Part shown: positions 23,028 through 30,324 of the stretch, piece after piece | Numbering within the stretch: the first letter of the stretch is position 1 | Layout of the letters: every line of letters begins with the position of its first letter | Source of the DNA: DATDPY01 sp964395765 | GTDB lineage: Bacteria; Bacteroidota; Bacteroidia; Cytophagales; Cyclobacteriaceae | DNA: 30,726 bases | Assembly (NCBI GenBank): GCA_964395765.1 | Contig: CAYNCU010000018.1 | Span: 1 to 30,726, forward strand | Direction of reading: 5' to 3' | Translations under genes and position numbers: made by a program | The notes under the pieces: model-generated | Database searches by the model: none | What the model was told of the DNA's origin: nothing | Seen by the model: only the letters and a program-made list of their open reading frames with translations

Positions 23028-25671
23028 TTCGTAAAACATCCGAAGGATTGGCTTGTGCCACTTTAATTGTTTGAGAACTGATGAGGACGACTGCAATCAT
23101 CAGCACAATCAGGGTGCCGGTAAATAATTCAGGTAATCCGATTGGAGGATGGTAAACGATATCGGCCAAAATTATTTTTTTAAATACAAGGTATGTAACC
23201 GGGATGGCAATGAACGCGGAAACGGAAAGAAGAAAAATAAAACTTTTACTTAACAGGTAAATCAGATTCCCTATCCCTGCACCAAACACTTTACGTATAC
23301 TTATCTCCCTTATCTTGGTTTGTGTAGAATACACTACCATTCCCAATAAGCCCATAGATGCGATGATAATTGCTAACAGGGACAGAAACCCTATAGCCTT
23401 CATCATAGAAGAATATTCGCTATATGCGTCTTTAATCATGTCATTGTAAAAATATGTTTCCAGGGGATGTATATTATCGATCTTTTTCCATGCTTTTTCA
23501 ATATTTTTCATAGTAGGCTGAATATTATCGGGTTGAATTTTTACATTCAGGTACTGAAAATCCTTGGTTGTTTGACGAAACATAAAAGGGCCTATTTTGC
23601 TATCGACTTTTCCATAATGAAAATCCTTAACTACCCCGATAATCTGTGCTTTTTTATTATCGAAAGTCAGCATTTCCCCGACAGCCTGGTTGGGATCATT
23701 ATTTTTGAAATTCAATTGTTTTAATAATTGCTGATTTACAATAACTTCATCTTCAGTACTGCCTTCCGGCTTTGGCCTGAAATTATGGCCAGCAATCAAT
23801 GCGATTTTGAGATTCGGAATATAATTCTCATCTACCAGGTTATAATCTACCTGAATTGAATCCATAGGGTCCTTATATTTAACGTCATCTCCCCAGTAGC
23901 TTCCTATGCTGGTGATCATGGCTGATTTGGAAATACTGGTTATTCCGGGTAGGGCTGATAATTCATTGGCGACAACGTCCGCCTTGTTGCCCTGCAGGTC
24001 AATATTCAAAATATTATCCGTGCTGAAGCCAAGATCAAAATTCAGGAAATGCTTATATTGATTGTAGAGGATCACAGTTGATGTAATGAATATAATACAT
24101 ATGATGTATTGAAATGTGATCAAAGATTTCCGGAAGCTGACAAGCCTGAAAATTTTTACGGAAGATAAATTTTTAATTACGCGAAGCACATTGATCCTGG
24201 CATAAAAAAGAGCAGGAATCAGGCCGGCAATTATTCCTATTAACAAGGCAAAAACAATAAATTCAATAATTTGCAAGAACGATATTTGAAGGGTAACCAA
24301 TTGCTTCAATTGATCCTCCAATGAAAGGAAAAAAGGACGCAGGAAAACAAAAATGATAAAGGCAAATAGTAGGGCAATTAATGAAATCAGGATGGATTCG
24401 ACCAGGAATTGAATTAAAACCTGGCTCCTGTAGGCACCGATAACCTTTCGTATCCCTACCTCTCTGGATCGCCTTAAAGACCTTGCGATGGACAGGTTAG
24501 TATAATTAAAGCAGGCGGACAATAAAACAACCAGGGAAAGTCCGATTAAAAGCCATAAGGTACTTCGGGTGATGGTGTAACCAATTTCATTATAAAGGTC
24601 CTTGTTAATGATTACATCAGATAGGGGTTGAAGTTTAAGGTAAATTTTAGCATTCTGATCCGGCGCTTTATCATTTTCAGATTTACTGATACGGTCCAAA
24701 TTAGCCTGAACATTTTGAACATTCCCATCCTGTGGAAGAAGCAGGTAAACATAATTTTGCCATATATTACCCCATTTCCAGACATAATCTTTGTTTTTAT
24801 TTATAATATCAAGGGTTGAAAATGAGCCGAGAACGTCAAATTTTAAATGAGAGAATTTAGGAATGTCCTTCATCACACCCGTTACCGTATAATTTCCGTC
24901 GCTATAGAAATAGCCACTGTTTTTTATTTTTAATATTTTACCGAGAGGGTCCGAATTATTAAAAAGTTTACGTGCCGTAGTCTCAGTCAGAACGACAGAA
25001 AAGGGTTGATTCAAAGCCGTTGCCGGATTGCCTTCCAGTAAAGAGAAAGAAAATACATCGAAGAAAGTAGAATCAGCCCATAAACCCCGAAGATTCACGA
25101 TTTTAGATCCTACTTCAAAATCGCCTCCGATGCTTTTTTTCATTATAACCGTTTTTTCAATACCCGGTACAGATTCCCTGATCTTTCTTCCTGCCTCGAT
25201 GGAGGTCGAGGCGTAATGTCCTACCGGCTGACCGGTATATTTATAATCATCAATAACACGGTAGATCCTGTCCTTATTCTTCTGAAAATTGTCATAAGAC
25301 ATTATATCATGAATAAAAGCAATTAATAGCAGTCCGACCGACATGCTCACTGCCAATCCGGTAATATTTATCGCAGAAAAGAGTTTATTTCTGACAATAT
25401 TCCTTCCTGAGGTTTTAATATAACTTCCTATCATAATCCAGTTAATTAAGAGTTTCAGAAAATCGGGTTTGTTGAGAGTATAGGGTCTGAGAAATTTGAA
25501 TACATCGATAATATAAATAAGACGGGCTCTTCTCCGGCCTTTACTATTCAGGTTCCGGTCAAAATATTCATTCAGGTCGCCTTGCAGGTCTTCCAGAAGA
25601 TCCGGCCGGCAGTACCATTTGAGAAAGCGCTGTGCACAATAGGGGGGGTGAATATTTTTATTTTGGGTCAT
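23020..25671 (-). CDS. MacB/FtsX-like ABC transporter permease with prefix domain, first of tandem pair
   Basis: An 883-residue paralogue of the downstream gene, with the same domain order: prefix domain (RFLKWYCRPDLLEDLQGDLN), membrane helix (VRNKLFSAINITGLAVSMSV), MacB-like periplasmic domain (YDNFQKNKDRIYRVIDDYKY), FtsX core (LSACFNYTNLSIARSLRR, EVGIRKVIGAYRSQVLIQFL), second periplasmic part (YKDPMDSIQVDYN, DENYIPNLKIALIAGHNF) and a last FtsX core ending NPSDVLRNE. It starts at ATG 25671. The next permease begins inside this gene's stop codon region, so the two are translationally coupled and may form a heterodimer. The PadR regulator lies 120 bp upstream in the same direction, the usual Bacteroidota layout. 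Neighbours give no substrate; the family often handles efflux of lipophilic or antibiotic compounds or lipoprotein release, which is only a family-level expectation. Confidence 0.9.
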   Translation of the reverse strand: MTQNKNIHPPYCAQRFLKWYCRPDLLEDLQGDLNEYFDRNLNSKGRRRARLIYIIDVFKFLRPYTLNKPDFLKLLINWIMIGSYIKTSGRNIVRNKLFSAINITGLAVSMSVGLLLIAFIHDIMSYDNFQKNKDRIYRVIDDYKYTGQPVGHYASTSIEAGRKIRESVPGIEKTVIMKKSIGGDFEVGSKIVNLRGLWADSTFFDVFSFSLLEGNPATALNQPFSVVLTETTARKLFNNSDPLGKILKIKNSGYFYSDGNYTVTGVMKDIPKFSHLKFDVLGSFSTLDIINKNKDYVWKWGNIWQNYVYLLLPQDGNVQNVQANLDRISKSENDKAPDQNAKIYLKLQPLSDVIINKDLYNEIGYTITRSTLWLLIGLSLVVLLSACFNYTNLSIARSLRRSREVGIRKVIGAYRSQVLIQFLVESILISLIALLFAFIIFVFLRPFFLSLEDQLKQLVTLQISFLQIIEFIVFALLIGIIAGLIPALFYARINVLRVIKNLSSVKIFRLVSFRKSLITFQYIICIIFITSTVILYNQYKHFLNFDLGFSTDNILNIDLQGNKADVVANELSALPGITSISKSAMITSIGSYWGDDVKYKDPMDSIQVDYNLVDENYIPNLKIALIAGHNFRPKPEGSTEDEVIVNQQLLKQLNFKNNDPNQAVGEMLTFDNKKAQIIGVVKDFHYGKVDSKIGPFMFRQTTKDFQYLNVKIQPDNIQPTMKNIEKAWKKIDNIHPLETYFYNDMIKDAYSEYSSMMKAIGFLSLLAIIIASMGLLGMVVYSTQTKIREISIRKVFGAGIGNLIYLLSKSFIFLLSVSAFIAIPVTYLVFKKIILADIVYHPPIGLPELFTGTLIVLMIAVVLISSQTIKVAQANPSDVLRNE

Positions 25672-25673
25672 TA

Positions 25674-25728
25674 AAATTGGTCTTCGTTATTAGCGGCCTG
25701 AAGGTCAGAAGTTGCATTTTTTAAATAA
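25674..25728. repeat. Direct repeat copy B in front of the permease pair
   Basis: Contains the core GTTATTAGCGGCCTG (25686-25700) followed by AAGGTCAGAAG and an AT-rich stretch with TTTTTTAAA. It is in the same orientation as copy A (20235-20290), 5.4 kb away. This copy lies directly upstream of the first permease start (25671), between PadR and the permease. Confidence 0.65.
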
Positions 25729-25791
25729 CTTATCTTTCAATTTGATTGCATTTAATATAGTGCTTACTTGTATTAACTGTCCGACTCCTAA

Positions 25792-26124
25792 TCAGATACT
25801 GTTAAGGGCAATTTCAGGGATCCGGTTCCACAACTGGTCGCGGATCTCACGAGCTTTAAGGATAGCGGCCTTCCCTCCACTGGTGATGGAATAATACCTT
25901 TTCCTTTTACCTCCTCTTACTTTAGTGGATTCACCCAGATGGCTTTTTACCAGGCCTTTTGATTCGAGGCGGTTAAGAACGGCATGAACAACGCCCAGTC
26001 TTACCTTGCGGCCGGTATGACTGCTCAATTCATCACAAATTCCCACACTGTAGGCGTCATTCATCAGGGCAGCGATGGACAGTAGGACAAGTTCTTCGAA
26101 TTCACCAAGGTTAGTTCCCTTCAT
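25792..26124 (-). CDS. PadR-family transcriptional regulator
   Basis: A 110-residue winged-helix DNA-binding protein. It has the PadR pattern: LGEFEELVLLSIAALMNDAY at the start, YSVGICDELSSHTG in the second helix, VVHAVLNRLESKGLVKS forming the recognition helix region, and the wing GKRKRYYSITSGGKAAI. PadR proteins usually repress an adjacent transporter operon and often their own gene, releasing DNA upon binding a small molecule. Here it is the first gene of a probable operon with the two FtsX-like permeases (gap 120 bp, same strand). It starts at ATG 26124; about 300 bp of AT-rich DNA separates it from the divergent cold-shock gene. No operator could be defined with confidence. Confidence 0.9.
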   Translation of the reverse strand: MKGTNLGEFEELVLLSIAALMNDAYSVGICDELSSHTGRKVRLGVVHAVLNRLESKGLVKSHLGESTKVRGGKRKRYYSITSGGKAAILKAREIRDQLWNRIPEIALNSI

Positions 26125-26428
26125 ATTGATCGTTATTTATATACATTGAATCAGTAAGCATAAATAAATGAAAATCAAGACAATAAAAATCTACTTAGAT
26201 AATCTGACTGTCTATTAAAACATTTATTACGTAAATGTATGTAAAATACAATTAAACACAATAATCGAGGGCAAATTTTCTAATAAAGCGACCAGGAGAG
26301 GCATTTCAGCAGGATAAAAATTCAATTCAAGCTGTATTCAATTCTAATGAAATTAATCGCGATAAGCTTGCAATAAGTAGAATAAGGTGCATATTTGCCT
26401 TTCTATTTAATACAATTATTTAATTATT
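26125..26428. other. 304-bp divergent intergenic region (padR / cold-shock gene)
   Basis: AT-rich DNA between divergent starts. It holds the cold-shock promoter at 26368-26397. Nothing definite was seen for the PadR side. Confidence 0.5.
26368..26397 (+). promoter_or_regulatory. Promoter of the cold-shock gene
   Basis: TTG (26368-26370), 19 nt, then CATATTTG (26390-26397). This matches the Bacteroidota arrangement TTG-N19-TAnnTTTG with one mismatch in the -7 element. It predicts a start near 26403 and a ~25-nt leader, shorter than the long leaders of enterobacterial cspA. Confidence 0.6.
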
Positions 26429-26623
26429 ATGAAAAAAGGAGTAGTAAAATTCTTTAATACCTCGAAAGGTTACGGGTTTATTAAACCCTCTGATTCCAGT
26501 GAAGACATTTTCGTACATCAGACCGGTCTCATCGATCAGGTCCGTGAAAATGATGAAGTACAATTTGAAGTGGAACAAGGCAAAAAAGGCTTAAATGCTG
26601 TAAACGTTGAATTGGTCCGATAA
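26429..26623 (+). CDS. Cold-shock-domain protein (CspA-like)
   Basis: A 64-residue single cold-shock domain, an OB-fold that binds single-stranded RNA/DNA and acts as RNA chaperone. RNP1 is KGYGFI (13-18) and RNP2 DIFVHQTGL (26-34); the start MKKGVVKFFNTSKG and the FEVEQGKKGLNAVNVELV end are standard. Length is normal. It is a stand-alone gene with its own promoter and a strong terminator 30 bases after the stop. ATG start. Whether it responds to cold cannot be told from sequence. Confidence 0.96.
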   Translation: MKKGVVKFFNTSKGYGFIKPSDSSEDIFVHQTGLIDQVRENDEVQFEVEQGKKGLNAVNVELVR

Positions 26624-26653
26624 TTCGTACACGAGATAAAATTAAAGATTGGA

Positions 26654-26679
26654 GCCACCTTTTGAAGGTGGCTTTTTTT
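26654..26679 (+). terminator. Intrinsic terminator of the cold-shock gene
   Basis: GCCACCTT (26654-26661) pairs perfectly with AAGGTGGC (26665-26672) around a 3-nt loop, followed directly by seven T (26673-26679). Confidence 0.93.
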
Positions 26680-26724
26680 ATGGCAAGAAGATAATTGATT
26701 ACTTAATATTATAATTTTTATTTA

Positions 26725-26754
26725 TTGTTAGTTCCTTCCGAATTTGTAGCTTTG
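26725..26754 (+). promoter_or_regulatory. Promoter of the FKBP lipoprotein gene
   Basis: TTG (26725-26727), exactly 19 nt, then TAGCTTTG (26747-26754), a perfect match to TTG-N19-TAnnTTTG. Transcription should begin near 26760, ~30 bases before the ATG at 26791. This argues against using the upstream in-frame TTG at 26725 as start codon. Confidence 0.75.
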
Positions 26755-26790
26755 GGCCTTAATTTATTAAACCACCTTATTCCTAACTCA

Positions 26791-27480
26791 ATGAAATTTA
26801 TTAAAGGTACCCTTTTTGTGTCCGCATTCTGCATGCTGTTGGGTTGTAAAAAACACGATGATCTTTCCAAGGTTATCATCCTGAATAGTCAACTTGATAG
26901 TGTCAGCTATTGCCTTGGCATGTATGTCGCCAAAAGTGAAAAATCACAGGGCATGAAAGAGATCAACGCGGAAGCCATTGCCCAGGCGTTCAATGATGTT
27001 TTCAAAAACGGAAAAACCCTTATCACGGATGATGCTTCACAGGAAATTCTGAATAATTATTTTCAAAATTTGCAGGCTACTAAATACGACGACCAGATTA
27101 AAACCAATAAGGAATTTCTGGAAACCAACAAGACCAAAGATAGTGTAGTAACCTTACCCAGCGGATTGCAATATAAGATCCTGAAACAAGGCACGGGTAA
27201 AAAACCGGGTCCGACCGACAAGGTTAAGGTTCATTACACCGGAAAGACTATTGATGGGAAAGTTTTCGACAGTTCCGTGCAAAGGGGACAACCCGTAACC
27301 TTCAGCGTGAATGAAGTAATCCCCGGATGGCAGGAAGCTTTGAAGATGATGCCGGTAGGATCAAAGTGGGAACTATATATTCCCTCCGACCTGGCTTACG
27401 GCGCCCGCGGATCATCCCCTTATATCCAACCTTATGCAACACTGATCTTTGATGTAGAGCTTCTTTCAATCGAAAAATAG
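26791..27480 (+). CDS. FKBP-type peptidyl-prolyl isomerase lipoprotein (Mip/FkpA-like)
   Basis: A 229-residue envelope foldase. The ATG at 26791 gives a lipoprotein signal MKFIKGTLFVSAFCMLLG-CKK with the lipidated Cys at residue 19; a longer frame reaching 26725 is unlikely because that TTG is the promoter's -33 element. Residues ~35-125 form the helical FKBP_N dimerisation domain (SVSYCLGMYVAKSEKSQGM, EAIAQAFNDVFKNG, YFQNLQATKYDDQIKTNKEF). A SGLQYKILKQGTG linker leads to the FKBP domain (~140-229: VKVHYTGKTIDGKVFDSS, VIPGWQEALKMMPVGSKWEL, IPSDLAYGARG, ATLIFDVELLSI), which keeps the aromatic pocket residues Y, F, W and Y. It should catalyse proline isomerisation in exported proteins. The convergent deacetylase ends 20 bp away. 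Confidence 0.93.
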   Translation: MKFIKGTLFVSAFCMLLGCKKHDDLSKVIILNSQLDSVSYCLGMYVAKSEKSQGMKEINAEAIAQAFNDVFKNGKTLITDDASQEILNNYFQNLQATKYDDQIKTNKEFLETNKTKDSVVTLPSGLQYKILKQGTGKKPGPTDKVKVHYTGKTIDGKVFDSSVQRGQPVTFSVNEVIPGWQEALKMMPVGSKWELYIPSDLAYGARGSSPYIQPYATLIFDVELLSIEK

Positions 27481-27499
27481 CGCTTTATACATCTCTCAT

Positions 27500-28405
27500 T
27501 TAGTTAACAGTGTTTACTCCGGAACCCTGGAGGACTTTTGTGTTGTATTGATATTTTTCAACCAGGGGATATTCGGCAAGCCGGGCAAAACTATAGCCTT
27601 GTTTAAGTAATTCCGGTATAATTTTTAGAAGCGACTCGTAGGTATACCATTCGGGGTGATTGATATGAAAGATGATGATCGCTCCCGGCTTTACGTGGGC
27701 GAGAACATTGGTTTCAATTTTAATGGCAGGTGTATAGGGAACCGCATCGCCGGATAGGACGTCATAACTGATCGTGGTTACATTTAATTTCCTGGCGATC
27801 TGTACGCCGGCCTCATCAATATACGCAGTTGCCGAACGGTAAAACAGGGGGCGTCGTCCGGTAATCGATTTTATTTTTCTTTCATTGGCTTCAATTTCAT
27901 CAAAAGCAGAAGAAACGTCCGGGGTGCCTTTAATTCCATACTTGCTTTCGCCGTTAACGGCGCAGGGCTGGTGATTTAAACCATGGTTTTCAATCTCAAA
28001 AAGTGTATCTCGGCTAAGTTCAACGAAGGCGGAATAATTGTTGTCGATCCACTTTCCTGTTACAAAGATCGTTGCAGGAATATTTTCCCTTTTCAAATAG
28101 TGAATAATGGCTGTATCATAACCGCTTCCATGAAGTCCGCCGCAGGCGTCGAAGGTAAGCGCAATCACTTTATTTTTCACCATGAAATCCACATCAACGC
28201 CCCTGATGAATTCGCCCCATTGTCCGGCAGGTATTTTAGCAAAATCATTAATGATTTTTTTCCTTTCATTGAGGTAAGAGGTATCATGATTGAGAAATGA
28301 TAGGAATTCGGGATTCTTTAAACCGGCCGGTTCCTGGGCCAACAGGTACTGAACAGTGAGCAGTAAAACACATAAACCCGGTAAAATCTTTTTCAATGAT
28401 TTCAA
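27500..28405 (-). CDS. Exported polysaccharide deacetylase (NodB homology domain)
   Basis: A 301-residue protein with a signal peptide (MKSLKKILPGLCVLLLTVQY, ending LLAQ). The NodB-type fold is seen from residue ~78: motif 1 VIALTFDACGG with the catalytic Asp D86, motif 2 HGLNHQP with metal ligands H141 and H145, motif 3 RPLFYRSATAY, and IIIFHINHPEW near the end as motif 5. The second Asp of the usual TFDDG is Ala here (TFDACGG), which removes one metal ligand; the TFDACGG form is one I recall from a subgroup of the family. The start appears to be TTG at 28405, since no in-frame ATG lies near the signal sequence. It probably deacetylates cell-wall or extracellular glycans. It is convergent to the FKBP gene and divergent from the propeller gene. 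Confidence 0.86.
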   Translation of the reverse strand: MKSLKKILPGLCVLLLTVQYLLAQEPAGLKNPEFLSFLNHDTSYLNERKKIINDFAKIPAGQWGEFIRGVDVDFMVKNKVIALTFDACGGLHGSGYDTAIIHYLKRENIPATIFVTGKWIDNNYSAFVELSRDTLFEIENHGLNHQPCAVNGESKYGIKGTPDVSSAFDEIEANERKIKSITGRRPLFYRSATAYIDEAGVQIARKLNVTTISYDVLSGDAVPYTPAIKIETNVLAHVKPGAIIIFHINHPEWYTYESLLKIIPELLKQGYSFARLAEYPLVEKYQYNTKVLQGSGVNTVN

Positions 28406-28627
28406 ATTTAAAGGATAAAGGTAACCAGGGTTTAAACGGGAAATATCAAGCGGGAGTCGAATTATTTTCTTTTTTTTTAGCGCATTTCCAAAGAATACCA
28501 GGCTGGAGAAGGAATTCTTATATAAGCTGAGGTCTGCCCATTGAATAGGAAAGGCCCGATATATGTATTCCGTTAAAATACGACTGAAAATGGGGGTTTT
28601 TTTCCCGAAGGAACGAAAATTACTACC

Positions 28628-28653
28628 GGATTATTCCTGGATAATCCATTTTT
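28628..28653 (+). terminator. Terminator-like hairpin 1
   Basis: GGATTAT (28628-28634) pairs perfectly with ATAATCC (28641-28647), loop TCCTGG, followed by one A and five T. Confidence 0.5.
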
Positions 28654-28668
28654 ACTATATTGTAAAAA

Positions 28669-28690
28669 CTTTCCTTATGGAAGGCTTTTT
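28669..28690 (+). terminator. Terminator-like hairpin 2
   Basis: CTTTCC (28669-28674) pairs with GGAAGG (28679-28684), with one G-U pair and loop TTAT, followed by C and five T. It lies 15 bases after hairpin 1 and about 85 bases before the propeller gene's start. Confidence 0.45.
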
Positions 28691-28776
28691 GTCTGAAACC
28701 CTTCGGATTTTTAGAATGATTTATGAGTTGTTTTTACCCCCGGAAATTTGAACTGTAAATACTAATTATTAATGAT

Positions 28777-30297
28777 ATGAAACTTCTACTGACTGTAATT
28801 TTCTTTTTTGTCTTTACTGCAACATTTGCCCAACACCCGGTTGGTATTTTCCAGGATCATATGGACATTGGAAACCCGAAAGTAAAGGGTAATACGACCT
28901 ATGATGAGTCGACTCAAACCTACACCATAAAAGGCGGGGGCTACAATATCTGGTTTGCAAGGGATGAGTTCCAATATGCCTTTAACAGGATAAAAGGTGA
29001 CTTTATCCTTACCGCCCAGTTTGAATTTGTGGGCAAGGGAGTGGAAGGTCACCGAAAGATCGGCTGGATGGTCCGTTCATCTGCCGATGACGATGCTGTA
29101 CATATGAGCGCTGTTTATCATGGCGACGGCCTTACGCTCATGCAATGGAGGGAAAAGAAAGGCATGGAAATGAGAGACCCTGAAGATGAGATCCGATTTC
29201 CGAAGACCAATGCCCAGATCATCCAATTGGAAAGAAAAGGGAAGGAATTTATCATGCGCGAGGCCCTGTGGGGTGAACCTCTACAGACTGTTGGTACGAA
29301 AGAGCTCGAAAATATGCCGGATGATGTCCTTGCCGGGATATTTATCTGCGCCCATCACCCTGACAGTGTAATGGAAGAAGCCAAAGTATGGAATGTCAGG
29401 ATCGATAAACCTTTACCTGGGGATTATGACCCCTACAGACAGGGTTTTTTAGGCTCAAGACTTGAAGTAATGAATGTTTTTGATGGCAAAAGAAAGGTCA
29501 TTTATAAATCCGACACCGGATTTGAAGCGCCTAACTGGATGCCTGATGGCAATAAGCTGCTTTTTAACCAACACGGTTCCCTTTATGAAATTCCGGTCAA
29601 TGGAGGAATGATCGTCAAGCATAATACCGACGGCCTTGACCGTTTAAATAATGACCATGGCATTTCCTTTGACGGAAAAATGCTTGCTATGAGCCATTCG
29701 CGTCCAGGCCTAAAAGGAGGAGGATCAACTGTATATGTTATGCCTTTGGAGGGAGGAAGCCCGAAAATGATCACCGAAGGAACGCCTTCCTATTTTCACG
29801 GATGGGCAGCCGATAATAAAAGCGTTTATTATGTTGCACAGCGTGACACGACTATTTATAACATTTACCGCTGTGATATAAATGGTGGCAAAGAAGTGCA
29901 GCTGACCTTTAACCGTAGTCATCATGTTGACGGACCGGAAGCATCACCGGACGGAAAGTATATATATTTCAATGGAAGCATGACAGGTACCATGCAGATC
30001 TGGAGAATGAAACCGGATGGAAGCGGACTTGAACAATTAACCTTTGATGATTACGATGACTGGTTTCCCCATATTTCCCCGGATAATAAATGGATTGTTT
30101 TCATTTCTTTCCCCTATACTATACAGCCGAATGATCATCCGGCTTATAAAAGGGTTATGCTCAGGTTGATGCCGGTTTCCGGTGGTGCTCCTAAAGTAAT
30201 TGCCTATCTATACGGAGGCCAGGGTACTATCAATGTGGCTTCATGGGCTCCGGACAGCAAAAGAATTGCCTTTATGAGCAACCCTGGAATGAAATAA
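28777..30297 (+). CDS. Exported TolB-like beta-propeller (PD40) protein with N-terminal lectin-like domain
   Basis: A 506-residue protein with a signal peptide (MKLLLTVIFFFVFTATFAQ). Residues ~20-210 look like a concanavalin-like/DUF1349-type sandwich (GDFILTAQFEFVGKGVEGH, KIGWMVRSSADDDAVHMSAV). From ~225 a TolB-type propeller follows with repeated blades: APNWMPDGNKLLFNQHGSLY, NDHGISFDGKMLAMSHSRPG, PEASPDGKYIYFNGSMTGTM, FPHISPDNKWIVFISF, ASWAPDSKRIAFMS. The role is probably binding or scaffolding at the periplasm or cell surface; no catalytic residues were recognised. The GH5-like gene begins 27 bases downstream, so the pair may act on the same polysaccharide. Starts at ATG. Confidence 0.85.
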   Translation: MKLLLTVIFFFVFTATFAQHPVGIFQDHMDIGNPKVKGNTTYDESTQTYTIKGGGYNIWFARDEFQYAFNRIKGDFILTAQFEFVGKGVEGHRKIGWMVRSSADDDAVHMSAVYHGDGLTLMQWREKKGMEMRDPEDEIRFPKTNAQIIQLERKGKEFIMREALWGEPLQTVGTKELENMPDDVLAGIFICAHHPDSVMEEAKVWNVRIDKPLPGDYDPYRQGFLGSRLEVMNVFDGKRKVIYKSDTGFEAPNWMPDGNKLLFNQHGSLYEIPVNGGMIVKHNTDGLDRLNNDHGISFDGKMLAMSHSRPGLKGGGSTVYVMPLEGGSPKMITEGTPSYFHGWAADNKSVYYVAQRDTTIYNIYRCDINGGKEVQLTFNRSHHVDGPEASPDGKYIYFNGSMTGTMQIWRMKPDGSGLEQLTFDDYDDWFPHISPDNKWIVFISFPYTIQPNDHPAYKRVMLRLMPVSGGAPKVIAYLYGGQGTINVASWAPDSKRIAFMSNPGMK

Positions 30298-30324
30298 AAG
30301 GGCGTTGAATAACCATTTTTTACC

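Larger units (their letters stand above)
28406..28776. other. 371-bp divergent intergenic region with two terminator-like hairpins
   Basis: No credible gene; a 62-residue frame at 28563-28751 has no support. The region holds G/T-runs and two plus-strand hairpins each followed by a T-run (28628-28653 and 28669-28690), although no plus-strand gene precedes them. This suggests a leader attenuator of the propeller gene or a small RNA. Confidence 0.45.

Noticed and set aside
23028..23096. Longer N-terminus of the second permease from ATG 23096
   Set aside because: It would overlap the first permease by 77 bases and add residues absent from the paralogue; the ATG at 23027 fits the prefix-domain start.
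28563..28751. 62-residue frame in the deacetylase-propeller intergenic region
   Set aside because: It runs through both terminator-like hairpins, has no ribosome-binding site or promoter of the expected type and no recognisable sequence.
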